Assembly (NCBI RefSeq): GCF_016804325.1
Contig: NZ_CP043627.1
Span: forward strand, 1,935,001-1,999,000
Length of the DNA stretch: 64,000 bases
Reading direction: 5' to 3'
From: Methylobacterium aquaticum
Lineage (GTDB): Bacteria > Pseudomonadota > Alphaproteobacteria > Rhizobiales > Beijerinckiaceae
Below the pieces are notes generated by a model. It had not been told where the DNA came from. It did no database searches and saw only the letters and a list, made by a program, of their open reading frames with translations. The number at the start of each line of letters is the position of its first letter. Position 1 is the stretch's first letter. This document shows, one piece after another, positions 45,369 to 54,211 of this stretch. The position numbers and the translations under genes are program-made.

Positions 45369-45516
45369 GGGCCGGTTAAAAAATCCTGAACGGGCCGGAA
45401 CCGGGCGGCGTATCCCGGGTTGTTGCAGTGTCTCCGGTGCGCGGACCGTCCTGCCCCGTGTGCCGCATCTCCCGGCCGCTTCGCTCAAACAGAGGCCGAG
45501 GAACGAAGGACCCGGA

Positions 45517-46815
45517 TCAGGGCAGCTGGCTCAAGGCCGCGGGCGGCGCGTCGCTCGGCCTGCGGGTGTCGATCTGCTCGGCGATCGCCGTGACCGGCTG
45601 ATAGAGGTCGAGGCGCTGATCGATCATGCCGTCGAGGCGGTCATACACCTCGGCGACCGTCAGGCTGCGCGTCTTCCGGCCTTCGCGACGAAAAAAAAGG
45701 CTCTTGTTCGCCCGTGCGGCGGCCCGGAACGAGGCCTGGGCCGGCTGGTGCGGGTTCTCGGCCGTCAGTTCCATGAACTTGCCGGCGCTCGCCGCCCCCA
45801 GGAAGTGGGCGAAGTAGCATTCCGTCGGCTTCAGGTCGCGGCCGAGGCGCTGCTCGACGCGATTGCGGTCGCGCTTCATCATCTCGCCGGCCATCAGGCT
45901 CGCGGCATAGGGGTCGCGCCGCAGGGCCAGCACCCGGCGCCGGTCGGCCTCCTTCAGCACCACCAGCGTGCCGCCGCGCTTCTCGATCAGATCGGCCTCC
46001 GCCGCATAGCCGTGCTTGGCGCCGAAGCTGCGCACCAGTTCGAGCCAGGTGCCGGTGAGGAACTGGAACAGCCCCTCCGCCGTCGAGGTCGCCGCGCGTA
46101 CGCTCGGCTGGAAGCTCGATTCCTTGTCGGCCAGCGCCATCAGGTAGACCGGATCGGTCTCGGTCTCGCGGGCGGCGCGCACGATGGTCTCGACCAGGAC
46201 CCGCGGCACCTTCTTGTCGCCGAAGATCACCAGCCCGTCCGGGGTCACCTCGGGCAGGGCCATCACCTCGGGTAGGGAGATGTCCTCGGCGGGGGCCGTC
46301 TCCTGCGGCAGCACGATCTCCCGGGCCAGCGAGGCGTCCCGTAGCGGCGCGGTTCCGGCGCCGGGCGCATCGTCGCCGAGGACGGTCGTCTCGCCGGGCG
46401 ACACCGTCTCGTCGCGGCCGGCCTCGCCCTGCATCTCGCGATGCAGGCGCTCGAGGTCGTCGCGGATCAGTGCCGTGGTGCTCGGGGTTTGTTCGATCAG
46501 GGCCGGGCCGCGCCAGTCCGGCGACAGGCCGCGGGCCTCGAGCGGAAGACGGGGAGCCGCGAGGTCGATCCGGTCATGCGCTTCCGCCGCCGGGGCCACG
46601 GCATCCTGCGGCAGGCAGGCCGCGAAGGCGACGCCGACGGCCAGCACTGCTACGGCCTTGCGGCTCAGCGCGGCGGCGACGGACCGGGTCCGGCTATGCG
46701 CTCCGGAATGGTGGCCTTCGCGGGCATCGAGCCAGCGGATGGTGTCGGTGCCCGTCTCGGGCACGAGTCGGCCTGCGTCGTCGGCGCGGGGCGCCGGCTC
46801 CGGGTAAACCCCCAT
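45517..46815 (-). CDS. Lytic transglycosylase-like (SLT) protein
   Basis: A 432-residue protein. After a short polar N-terminus a hydrophobic segment (AVAVLAVGVAFAAC, about residues 50-65) may anchor or export it. A disordered acidic linker follows, then a lysozyme-like SLT domain (about 225-400). The catalytic-type glutamate lies in ALADKESSFQPSVRAATSTAEGLFQF, which has the ES-S...GLFQ pattern of soluble lytic transglycosylases. It probably cleaves peptidoglycan in the periplasm. The start at 46815 is chosen for AAAGG at spacing six; longer frames upstream are non-conserved. It is convergent with the MFS gene. Confidence 0.8.
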   Translation of the reverse strand: MGVYPEPAPRADDAGRLVPETGTDTIRWLDAREGHHSGAHSRTRSVAAALSRKAVAVLAVGVAFAACLPQDAVAPAAEAHDRIDLAAPRLPLEARGLSPDWRGPALIEQTPSTTALIRDDLERLHREMQGEAGRDETVSPGETTVLGDDAPGAGTAPLRDASLAREIVLPQETAPAEDISLPEVMALPEVTPDGLVIFGDKKVPRVLVETIVRAARETETDPVYLMALADKESSFQPSVRAATSTAEGLFQFLTGTWLELVRSFGAKHGYAAEADLIEKRGGTLVVLKEADRRRVLALRRDPYAASLMAGEMMKRDRNRVEQRLGRDLKPTECYFAHFLGAASAGKFMELTAENPHQPAQASFRAAARANKSLFFRREGRKTRSLTVAEVYDRLDGMIDQRLDLYQPVTAIAEQIDTRRPSDAPPAALSQLP

Positions 46816-47159
46816 CTCCAACCTTTGTCCTTGCCGTTTGTCCTGGGCGCGTGTCCGGCCCCGAGGGGCCACGCCGTGTGTTTCGTGCTTCGCTCGTCGG
46901 CACCTCTGGCCGCCCGGTGTGTCCAGAATGGGACGAGGCCGGGGCGGGCCGTGAGGCCATTTTGCGGCGCCGTTTCTCTCGGGATGGTTAACGAGACGGT
47001 AAACGGGGTGTCCCGGGGGTCGCGAGGGCACGAAAAAATCGTGCGCGCTACGGAACCTAATACTCCCCCGAGCATTCCTACTCGCCACGCGGAGCGAGCG
47101 AACGATTGCTCCACCGCCCCGTCCGGGGTCCGCGGCCCAGAAGAGGACAGTCCCTACCG
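46816..47159 (+). other. 344-base divergent intergenic region with weak EcfG-like site
   Basis: Between the SLT and inositol-phosphate-synthase starts. GGAAC (47052-47056), 16 bases, CATT (47073-47076) is one mismatch from the EcfG consensus and points at the inositol gene 84 bases on. I see no small gene, repeat or clear hairpin in the rest. Confidence 0.4.
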
Positions 47160-48350
47160 ATGAGCATGCAGCCCGGTCGGCGCGTCGGCGTCGCTTTCGT
47201 CGGGATGGGGGGTGCTGTCGCCACCACCGCCATCGCCGGCATCGAGATGATCAAGTCCGGCTCGAATCGTCTCGACGGTCTGCCCCTTGCGGGCCACGCG
47301 GTGGCCGGGATGGTCGGTTACAAGGATCTCGTCTTCGGTGGCTGGGACCTCAACGGCGACGACCTCGGCGCCGCGGCGACCGGCCACGGCGTGCTGACGA
47401 AGCAGGACATCGAGAACGGCGCCCAGGTGCTCAACGGCATGAAGCCATGGCCGGCGGTCGGCAGCGCCAAGTTCTGCAAGAACATCGACGGCGGCAACCG
47501 CATCGTCGCCAAGGACCACCGCGGGGCGGTGGATTGCATCGCCGACGACCTCAAGCGCTTCCGCGAGGAATCCGGCGTCGACGACGTGGTGGTCGTCAAC
47601 CTCGCCTCGACCGAGCGCTGGCCCGACCTCGACGACCCGACGCTGAATTCGGCCGCCGCCTTCGAGCGCGGCCTGGATGCGAGCGACGAGGCGATCAGCC
47701 CGGCGATGCTCTACGCCTATGCGGCGATCAAGAACGGCATTCCGTATGCCAACTTCACCCCGTCGGTCGCCGCCGACGTGCCGGCGCTCGTCGATCTCGC
47801 CCGGCAGATGAACGTCCCGGTCGCCGGCAAGGACGGCAAGACCGGCCAGACCATGATGAAGACGGTGCTGGCCCCGGCGCTCAAGTCGCGGGCGCTCCAC
47901 GTCGACGGCTGGTTCTCCACCAACATCCTCGGCAACCGCGACGGCCTCGCGCTCAACGACAAGGACTCGCTCCAGTCCAAGCTCAACACCAAAGGCACGG
48001 TGCTGGACTCGATCCTCGGCTATCCGGTCGAGGATCACCTGGTCCACATCCACTATTACCGGCCGCGCGGCGACGACAAGGAGGCCTGGGACAACATCGA
48101 CGTCACCGGCTTCCTCGGCCAGCGGATGCAGATCAAGGTCAACTTCCTCTGCAAGGACTCGATCCTGGCCGCCCCCCTGGTGATCGAGATCGCCCGCGTC
48201 CTCGACCTCGCCAAGAAGCGCGGCGACGGCGGCGTGCAGGAGCAGCTGTCGCTGTTCTTCAAGGCGCCGATGGTCAAGAACGGCAACAGCCCCGAGCACG
48301 CCTTCGGCGCGCAGGAGCGCATGCTGCTCGACTGGCTCGGCGTCCACTAG
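47160..48350 (+). CDS. ino1: Myo-inositol-1-phosphate synthase
   Basis: A 396-residue NAD-dependent synthase that turns glucose-6-phosphate into 1L-myo-inositol-1-phosphate. It shows the N-terminal Rossmann motif VGVAFVGMGGAVATT, and family segments VVVNLASTERWP, GIPYANFTPS, AGKDGKTGQTMMKT with the catalytic lysines, FSTNILGNRDGLAL and QIKVNFLCKDSILAAPLV. The length fits the prokaryotic form. GAGGA lies upstream of the ATG. It heads a plus-strand gene series running to 57078 whose members include glycosyl- and deacetylation enzymes. Inositol is unusual as a bacterial metabolite outside actinobacteria and some proteobacteria. Confidence 0.92.
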   Translation: MSMQPGRRVGVAFVGMGGAVATTAIAGIEMIKSGSNRLDGLPLAGHAVAGMVGYKDLVFGGWDLNGDDLGAAATGHGVLTKQDIENGAQVLNGMKPWPAVGSAKFCKNIDGGNRIVAKDHRGAVDCIADDLKRFREESGVDDVVVVNLASTERWPDLDDPTLNSAAAFERGLDASDEAISPAMLYAYAAIKNGIPYANFTPSVAADVPALVDLARQMNVPVAGKDGKTGQTMMKTVLAPALKSRALHVDGWFSTNILGNRDGLALNDKDSLQSKLNTKGTVLDSILGYPVEDHLVHIHYYRPRGDDKEAWDNIDVTGFLGQRMQIKVNFLCKDSILAAPLVIEIARVLDLAKKRGDGGVQEQLSLFFKAPMVKNGNSPEHAFGAQERMLLDWLGVH

Positions 48351-48352
48351 GG

Positions 48353-49279
48353 ATGGCTGAAAGCCTGAACTCGGCGGGCGGGGCTCAGGCCCCGCTCCCT
48401 CTCCGCGAGCTTCTCGTGGAGCTCAACGACATCAAGCGCGTCCGGTCCGCCGGGCGCGACGGTTCGATCGCCGAGCGGTTGTTCCTCCAGGCCTGGGCGG
48501 CGCTGACCGGCGGGGCCGACCCGGCGGCGCTCGCCCTCGACATCACCGCCAAGGCGCTCGCCGCCTCCCGCCTCGGCGACCTCGACGCGGCGTTCCTGGG
48601 CGTCGCCGGCCTCTCGCGGGCCCAGGCCTCCGCCGTGCTGGTGCGGGGCTTCGACGAGGTGGCGGGCTCGCTCGATCCGGTCCTTGCGGGGCGCCTGCGC
48701 GCCTGCCTGGCGGAGCCGCGGGAGTGGGAGGCGGGCCCCGTGCCCCAGTTCGCCCTGCTCCAGGCCGACCAGCCACGGGCCGGCGTGACTTGCCCGGGCA
48801 AGCCGCGCATCCTGCTCGAACCGCCGGAGAACCACGCCGAGCATTGCCTCGTGGTGGCGGCCTACGGCGTCGCGCTGAGCCCGTTCTACGGTGCCGACCC
48901 GACCACAGTGTTCGTCGCCGCCCTCGCCCATCACCTGCACAACGCCCTGATGCCGGATGCCGGCTTCACCGGCGAGATCCTGCTGGGCGACCATCTCGAT
49001 GCGGTCATCGCCGCCTTGAGCGAGCGGGCCCTGTCGGAACTCGACGCGCCGTTGCGGGGCCTGGTCGCCTCATCGCGAAGGATCCTGGCGGATGACCGCA
49101 CGGCGGAGGGACGCGCCTTCCACGCCGCCGACGTGATCGACCGGGTCCTGCAGATCGCCCAGCACCTGCGGGCGGCCTCGCTCACCATGGATACGGTGCT
49201 CGGCGAGATGGCGCTGGTGCACGAGGGTCCGGTGAAGGGCTTTCACGACCGGGTGCTCGCCGACATGCGGCTCCCGTGA
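48353..49279 (+). CDS. HD-domain-like protein, unknown function
   Basis: A 308-residue soluble protein starting two bases after the inositol synthase stop, so certainly co-transcribed with it. Histidines spaced as in HD phosphohydrolases are visible: NHAEHCLVVAAYG (about 160-172), AHHLHNALMPDAGF (about 192-205), and HAADVIDRVLQIAQHL (about 265-280). The central HD pair is altered (HH/HN), so activity is uncertain. By analogy it may bind metal and act on a phosphate ester such as inositol phosphate, but that is inference from position. Confidence 0.65.
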   Translation: MAESLNSAGGAQAPLPLRELLVELNDIKRVRSAGRDGSIAERLFLQAWAALTGGADPAALALDITAKALAASRLGDLDAAFLGVAGLSRAQASAVLVRGFDEVAGSLDPVLAGRLRACLAEPREWEAGPVPQFALLQADQPRAGVTCPGKPRILLEPPENHAEHCLVVAAYGVALSPFYGADPTTVFVAALAHHLHNALMPDAGFTGEILLGDHLDAVIAALSERALSELDAPLRGLVASSRRILADDRTAEGRAFHAADVIDRVLQIAQHLRAASLTMDTVLGEMALVHEGPVKGFHDRVLADMRLP

Positions 49280-49388
49280 CGAGGACAGCGGACGCCCACC
49301 GGAGTCCGCATGTCCTTGGGCGTTCGCGCCCGCGCCCTATCTCCCGTCAGAGCCTGCCGCAGGGCGGGCGCCGCGAGGAAACGCATTC

Positions 49389-50561
49389 GTGATCCCGTTC
49401 GGGCTCCTCTCGCCGGTCACCGGCGAGGCGCTGCACCACGATACGCCCCACTCCCTGCGCGAGGGCAGGCGCGGCCCGCGCTGGCCGGTGGTCGACGGCA
49501 TTCCCTACCTGCGGATCGGCCGCGACGATGTGATCGGGGAGGTGCTGGGCCATCTCGACAAGGGGGCTCCCGGCCATGCCCTCGAACTCCTCCTCGCCGA
49601 CCAGGACGATTGGTGGACCGGGCCCAAGGCCGATCCCGCGACCTTGCGCGATCTCGTCCGCGAGATGAAGTACGTCTCGTTGCGCGAGGCTTGCGCCCGC
49701 CTCGGCTGGGGCCGGGTCGGCGACTACTTCGTCAACCGCTGGAGCGACCCGACCTATCTCGCCGGCCTCGCCCTGCTGGAGGCGCACTGGAACAAGCCGC
49801 TCTGCGCCTTCGAGCTGGCCTGCGGCATCGGCCATTACCTGCGCGAGCTGCAGGGGCGGGGCGTGCGGGTGTCGGGCGGGGACGTGGTCTTCTCCAAGCT
49901 CTGGGTCGCCCGCCACTGGGTCGCCGGGCAACGGCCGCAACTCGTCTGCTTCGACGCCGCCTCGCCGCACTGGCCGATCGACCAGGCGCCGGTCGATCTC
50001 GTGATGTGCCACGACGCGTTCTACTTTCTCCCCGAGAAGGCCCGCATCCTCGAAGCGTTGCGCAAGACCGCCGGCGAGGAGGGATGGCTGGCGCTGAGCC
50101 ACGTCCATAACAGCGCCCGGCCCGGCTTCTCCGCCGGCCACGCGGTCTCGGCGACCGAGATCGGGGAGCTGTTCCCCGACGGGCTCGTCTACGACGACGA
50201 CGAACTGACCCGGGCGCTGGTCGAGGCCCGCGCCCCGGTTCCGGCGGAGCCGGCCGCCCTCGACCACGTCGAGGCCTTCTCGGTGGTCTGCGGGCCCGGC
50301 ATGCGCCCGGCGCCCCGCCCCTTGGTCGATGGGCTGACCCTGCCGCAGGAAGGGGCCACGTTGCGCCTCAACCCGCTCTACGCGCCCGATCCGGCGGGGG
50401 GCCATGCCATCGCCTGGCCCTCCGAGCGCTACCGCGACGAATATGCCGCCCGCGCCACCTATCCGCTGCGCTCCGAGGGGCCCGAGACCCTGGAGATGAC
50501 GCCGGACACCCTCGAGCGCGCCCGCACCCGCGAGTTCGTCGACCTGCCGGAGCGCTGGTGA
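49389..50561 (+). CDS. SAM-dependent methyltransferase-like protein
   Basis: A 390-residue protein. An N-terminal module looks like a zinc-less Trm112/UPF0434-style segment (PFGLLSPVTGEALHHD ... VVDGIPYLRI). It is followed by a class I methyltransferase fold (about 130-250) with AFELACGIGHYLRELQGRGVRVSGGDVV as motif I and LVMCHDAFYFLP as motif IV. The start is a GTG at 49389 with GAGGA upstream. The next gene overlaps it by one base. The substrate is unknown; in this cluster it would methylate a sugar, cyclitol or peptide-like product. Confidence 0.7.
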   Translation: MIPFGLLSPVTGEALHHDTPHSLREGRRGPRWPVVDGIPYLRIGRDDVIGEVLGHLDKGAPGHALELLLADQDDWWTGPKADPATLRDLVREMKYVSLREACARLGWGRVGDYFVNRWSDPTYLAGLALLEAHWNKPLCAFELACGIGHYLRELQGRGVRVSGGDVVFSKLWVARHWVAGQRPQLVCFDAASPHWPIDQAPVDLVMCHDAFYFLPEKARILEALRKTAGEEGWLALSHVHNSARPGFSAGHAVSATEIGELFPDGLVYDDDELTRALVEARAPVPAEPAALDHVEAFSVVCGPGMRPAPRPLVDGLTLPQEGATLRLNPLYAPDPAGGHAIAWPSERYRDEYAARATYPLRSEGPETLEMTPDTLERARTREFVDLPERW

Positions 50562-51595
50562 TGGGGGATTCGATCGGCTGGGGCATCGTCGGGTTCGGCT
50601 GGGTCGCCCGGGACTTCATGGCGCCGGCGATCCGGGAGGCCGGGCACCGCCTCGTCGCCGTCTGCGATCCGGGCGCGGAGGCGCGGGCGGCCGCCGCCGA
50701 TCTCGGTGCCCGGGGGCACGCCGATCTCGCCGGTCTCATCGCCGAGCCGGAGGTCGAGGCGGTCTACGTCGCGACGCCCAACCATCTCCATCGCGGCGCC
50801 GTCGAGGCCCTGGCCTCATCCGGCAAGGCGATCCTGTGCGAGAAGCCGATGGCGGCGGCACTGCCCGACGCCGAGGCGATGGCGGCGGCTGTCGCCCGGA
50901 CCGGCGTGCTCTACGGCACCGCCTTCGACCAGCGCCACCACCCGGCCCATCGCCTGTTGCGCGACGCGATCCGCGCCGGCCGGGTCGGCACCGTCACGGC
51001 GGTCCGGATCGTCTATGCCTGCTGGCTCGACAGGGGCTGGACGGCGATTCCCGGGCAATCCAACTGGCGCATCGACCAGGCCCAGGCCGGCGGCGGCGCG
51101 CTGATGGACCTCGCCCCGCACGGCCTCGACCTGACCGATTTCCTCCTCGACGAGCCGATCCTCGACATCACGGCGCTGACCCAGGCGAGGGCGCAGGATT
51201 ACGCCGTCGATGACGGGGCGCTGCTGATCGGCCGGACCGGCTCCGGCGTGCTGGCGAGCCTGCACGTCGCCTACAATTGTCCCAACGCGCTGCCACGCCG
51301 CCGCCTGGAGATCGCCGGCACCAGGGGCCTGCTCGTCGCCACCAACACGATGGGGCAGGAGGCGGGCGGGAGCGTGACCTTCACGGACGGGGCCACGGGC
51401 GAGACGACCCCGCTCTCCTTCGACACCCAGGCCTCGCCGTTCCTGGAGCAGGTCCGGGCCTTCGGGCGCGCGTTGCGCGATTCCTCCGGGCGCGGCGCCT
51501 GGTCGGCAGAGCGCGACCTCCACACCATGCGGCTGCTGGCCCGCGCCTACGCGGCATCCCCCTCGCATCGTACTGCCGTATCTCCGGAATGTTGA
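50561..51595 (+). CDS. Gfo/Idh/MocA-family oxidoreductase
   Basis: A 344-residue NAD(P)-dependent sugar or cyclitol dehydrogenase. The Rossmann motif GIVGFGWVARDF is at the N-terminus, followed by ATPNHLHRGAVEALASSGKAILCEKP, whose EKP lysine is the conserved catalytic residue. GGALMDLAPHGLDLTDFLL supplies the metal/substrate histidine. The start at 50561 overlaps the methyltransferase stop (TGATG) and GGAG lies eight bases before it. Such enzymes oxidise inositols or UDP-sugars, so an inositol-derived substrate is plausible here. Confidence 0.85.
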   Translation: MGDSIGWGIVGFGWVARDFMAPAIREAGHRLVAVCDPGAEARAAAADLGARGHADLAGLIAEPEVEAVYVATPNHLHRGAVEALASSGKAILCEKPMAAALPDAEAMAAAVARTGVLYGTAFDQRHHPAHRLLRDAIRAGRVGTVTAVRIVYACWLDRGWTAIPGQSNWRIDQAQAGGGALMDLAPHGLDLTDFLLDEPILDITALTQARAQDYAVDDGALLIGRTGSGVLASLHVAYNCPNALPRRRLEIAGTRGLLVATNTMGQEAGGSVTFTDGATGETTPLSFDTQASPFLEQVRAFGRALRDSSGRGAWSAERDLHTMRLLARAYAASPSHRTAVSPEC

Positions 51596-51622
51596 GAGCA
51601 ACATGAAATCTCCCATCCTCTC

Positions 51623-51743
51623 ACCTCATCCTGAGGTGTCGATCGATCGAAGATCGACTGACCTCGAAGGAGGCCTCCAGAGATCGCGGGGATACCTGGA
51701 GCTCTCCTTCGAGGCTCGCGATGCTCGCACCTCAGGATGAGGT
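51623..51743. repeat. 121-bp palindromic element, family B (copy 3)
   Basis: Outer arms at 51623-51638 and 51728-51743 are identical to those at 12005 and 26273; inner arms GACCTCGAAGGAGGC and CTCTCCTTCGAGGCT are kept. CTCAAGCCAGCTCT follows from 51794, the diverged element end. Unlike the other two copies it lies between co-directional genes, splitting the metabolic cluster between the Gfo-type and YcaO genes. Confidence 0.9.
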
Positions 51744-51833
51744 GAGTGGGTGGGATATCCCTAACTAACGCAAGTCATCAGTAGAAGATCGCGCTCAAGC
51801 CAGCTCTGATGCTCGCGGAGGAGTTTTCGCATC

Positions 51834-53390
51834 GTGGACAGACCCACCGCCCCCCGTCCCTACACCTACGGTCAGAAGCGGATCATCGAGGGCTTGCCCG
51901 AGCGCCTGCCCGACGCGGTCCGCGCCTATCTCGACGTGCTGCCGCCGGGAAGGATCGTCGGCTTTCCCCTCGCGCCCCTCGACCGGACCGGGGTGCCGTG
52001 CTGGTTCGTGTCGCTGTTCCTCGACGATCCGTATTTCGTCGGCGCGATGCCGAGCGGCATCGGCTACGGCGCCACCGACGACGAGGCGATCATCGGCTCG
52101 GTGGCGGAGATCGCCGAGAACCTGATGCCGAGCCTGGCGCTGCTCCCACGCAAGAAGGAGCGCGGCAGCTACCACGACCTCGTGCGGGTCTTCGGCGCCG
52201 GCTCGGTCGCCGATCCCCTGACCCTCGGCCTGCCGGCGGGCAGCCCGGTCGATCGCGACACCGTGCTCGAATGGACCGGCACGGTGCGGGCCCGGACCGG
52301 CGAAACCGTGCTGATGCCCCTCGACCTCGCGGCAACCGATTACTTCGAGCTGTCGGAAGGGTACACGCCCTTCACCAACCTCATCACCAACGGGCTCGGC
52401 GCCGGGCCGGACGTGGAGTTCGCCCTCGGTCACGGGCTCCTCGAACTGCTCCAGCGCGACGGCAACGGCCTGTTGTTCCGCGCCCTCGACCAGGGCGTGA
52501 TGCTCGACACCTCCGAGGGTCTGGGGCCGGAGACGCGCGCGATGCTCGACCGGCTGGAGACTCTCGGCATCCGCGCGATGCCGAAATTCGCCACCGACCA
52601 GTTCGGCTTCACCAACGTCTACTGCGTCGGCTACGACGTCGACGCGTCGCGCACGCCGGCACCGATCGCGCTGTCGGCCTGCGGCGAGGCCTGCGATCCC
52701 GATCGCGAGCGGGCCCTGCGCAAGGCGATCCTGGAATTCCAGGCCGCGCGGGTGCGCAAGACCTTCGGGCACGGGCCCCTGGCGCTCGCCCGCTCCATCA
52801 CCCCGCCCGGCTACGTCGACGCCTTCATCGAGAAGGCGCTGCCCAGCCTCGACCTCGAGGAGGGGAGGGCGCTGTCCGCGATGCTCGACTGGATCGATAA
52901 GCCGGCCGAGACCCTGCGCGACTACCTCGCAGACAGCGTCTATTCCGAGCGTGCGACGAAGCGCTTCACCGACCTGCCGACGCAACCCGCCCCCACCGGC
53001 CAGGACCGCGCCCGCATCGCCCGCGAGCGGCTGGAGGCGGAAGGCTTCGACGTGCTCTACGTCGACGCCTCGCCGCCGGGCGGCGGTGTCGGCATCGTCA
53101 AGGCGATCGTGCCGGGTCTCGAAGTCGAGACCATGAGCTATTACCGCATCGGCGAGCGCAACACCCGGAAGCTCATCGAGCGCGACCACCCGCTGATCCG
53201 TTTCGGGGAGTCGAGCGAGTCTTTACGCCCGGTGCGCCTGACCCCGGAGGCGCTGGAGCGCTTCGGAGGCCAGCCGCTCTTCGATGTCGCGTTGGCGGAA
53301 AAGATCGTCGGCCCGCTCTATCCGCTCTACCGCGAGCCGGAATCGCACCATGCGCCGTTCCGGCTCGAGCGCCGGGGGAGGGCGGCATGA
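51834..53390 (+). CDS. Stand-alone YcaO-family protein
   Basis: A 518-residue YcaO-fold enzyme, an ATP-using family that activates amide carbonyls to make azolines, thioamides or amidines. ATP/Mg-site features are present: ATDDEAIIGSVAEIAENL (about 80-97) and TNGLGAGPDVEFALGHGLLELLQRD (seen in overlapping halves, about 183-207). ALRKAILEFQAARVRK (about 298-313) is the third conserved acidic segment. No E1-like/ocin-ThiF or TfuA partner and no precursor-peptide gene is nearby, and the C-terminus lacks the PxPxP tail of azoline synthetases. The start is a GTG at 51834 with GAGGAG ten bases upstream. The epimerase gene overlaps its stop by four bases. Confidence 0.85.
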   Translation: MDRPTAPRPYTYGQKRIIEGLPERLPDAVRAYLDVLPPGRIVGFPLAPLDRTGVPCWFVSLFLDDPYFVGAMPSGIGYGATDDEAIIGSVAEIAENLMPSLALLPRKKERGSYHDLVRVFGAGSVADPLTLGLPAGSPVDRDTVLEWTGTVRARTGETVLMPLDLAATDYFELSEGYTPFTNLITNGLGAGPDVEFALGHGLLELLQRDGNGLLFRALDQGVMLDTSEGLGPETRAMLDRLETLGIRAMPKFATDQFGFTNVYCVGYDVDASRTPAPIALSACGEACDPDRERALRKAILEFQAARVRKTFGHGPLALARSITPPGYVDAFIEKALPSLDLEEGRALSAMLDWIDKPAETLRDYLADSVYSERATKRFTDLPTQPAPTGQDRARIARERLEAEGFDVLYVDASPPGGGVGIVKAIVPGLEVETMSYYRIGERNTRKLIERDHPLIRFGESSESLRPVRLTPEALERFGGQPLFDVALAEKIVGPLYPLYREPESHHAPFRLERRGRAA

Positions 53391-54211
53391 GCCTGCGCTT
53401 CGCCTACAACACCAATGGGGCGGCCAATCACCGCCTCGACGACGCGCTCGGCCTGATCGCCGATGCCGGCTACGATGGCGTCGCGCTCACCCTCGACATC
53501 CACCACCTCGACCCCTTCGCCGAGACCTGGGCGCAGGATGCCGAGCGGGTGCGCGGCCGGCTCTACGGCTTGAACCTCGGCTCGGTGATCGAGACCGGCG
53601 CCCGCTTCCTCCTCGATCCGCGGGCCAAGCACGAGCCGACCCTGGTGACCGCCGATCCGGCAGGCCGCGCCCGCCGGGTCGCCTTCCTGCAACGGGCCGT
53701 CGACATCGCGGCGATCCTGGGGTCGGAGGCGGTGTCGTTCTGGGCCGGCGTGCCGAAGCCCGGCGTCGATCCTGAGGCGGCGCGGGGCTGGCTGCGGGCG
53801 GGTCTCGAAGAGGTGGTGGCCTATGCCGCCGAGCGCCGGGTCGTGGCCGCGCTCGAACCCGAGCCCGGCATGCTGGTCGAGACCCTGGACGATTACGCGG
53901 CGCTCGCCATCCCGGGCCTGAGCTTGGCGCTCGATACCGGCCATTGCCTGGTGACGCAGGAGCGCGAGCCCGCGGCGGCGGTGCGTGAATTCGCCGACCG
54001 GCTCGGCACCGTGGCGATCGAGGACATGGCGCGGGGCACCCACATCCACCTGCCCTTCGGCGAGGGCGACATGGACGTGCCCGGCGTGCTCGACGCCCTG
54101 GAGAGCATCGGCTTCGACAGGCTGGTCTGCGTCGAGCTGTCCCGCGAGAGCCACCGGGCCGACCGGATGATCCCGGATTCGCTCCGCTACCTGCGGGAGT
54201 GCCGCCGATGA
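53387..54211 (+). CDS. TIM-barrel sugar phosphate isomerase/epimerase-like protein
   Basis: A 274-residue xylose-isomerase-like TIM barrel (AP_endonuc_2 type). Metal-binding residues are expected in ALEPEPGMLVETL (glutamate), LALDTGHCLV (aspartate and histidine), and HIHLPFGEGDMDVPGVL (histidines). Family members isomerise or dehydrate sugars and inositol derivatives, for example IolE/IolI. It overlaps the YcaO gene by four bases before and the glycosyltransferase by four after (ATGA both times), so the three are translationally coupled. Confidence 0.85.
   Translation: MSLRFAYNTNGAANHRLDDALGLIADAGYDGVALTLDIHHLDPFAETWAQDAERVRGRLYGLNLGSVIETGARFLLDPRAKHEPTLVTADPAGRARRVAFLQRAVDIAAILGSEAVSFWAGVPKPGVDPEAARGWLRAGLEEVVAYAAERRVVAALEPEPGMLVETLDDYAALAIPGLSLALDTGHCLVTQEREPAAAVREFADRLGTVAIEDMARGTHIHLPFGEGDMDVPGVLDALESIGFDRLVCVELSRESHRADRMIPDSLRYLRECRR

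Noticed and set aside
45406..45430. GGAAC-N16-GGTT on the plus strand, resembling an EcfG promoter
   Set aside because: Nothing on the plus strand begins for 1.7 kb downstream; a one-mismatch match is expected by chance in this composition.
45369..46275. Extension of the MFS exporter frame by 300 codons
   Set aside because: It runs antisense to the lytic transglycosylase gene and has shadow composition; a missing G at 45358-45362 explains the loss of the natural stop at 45368.
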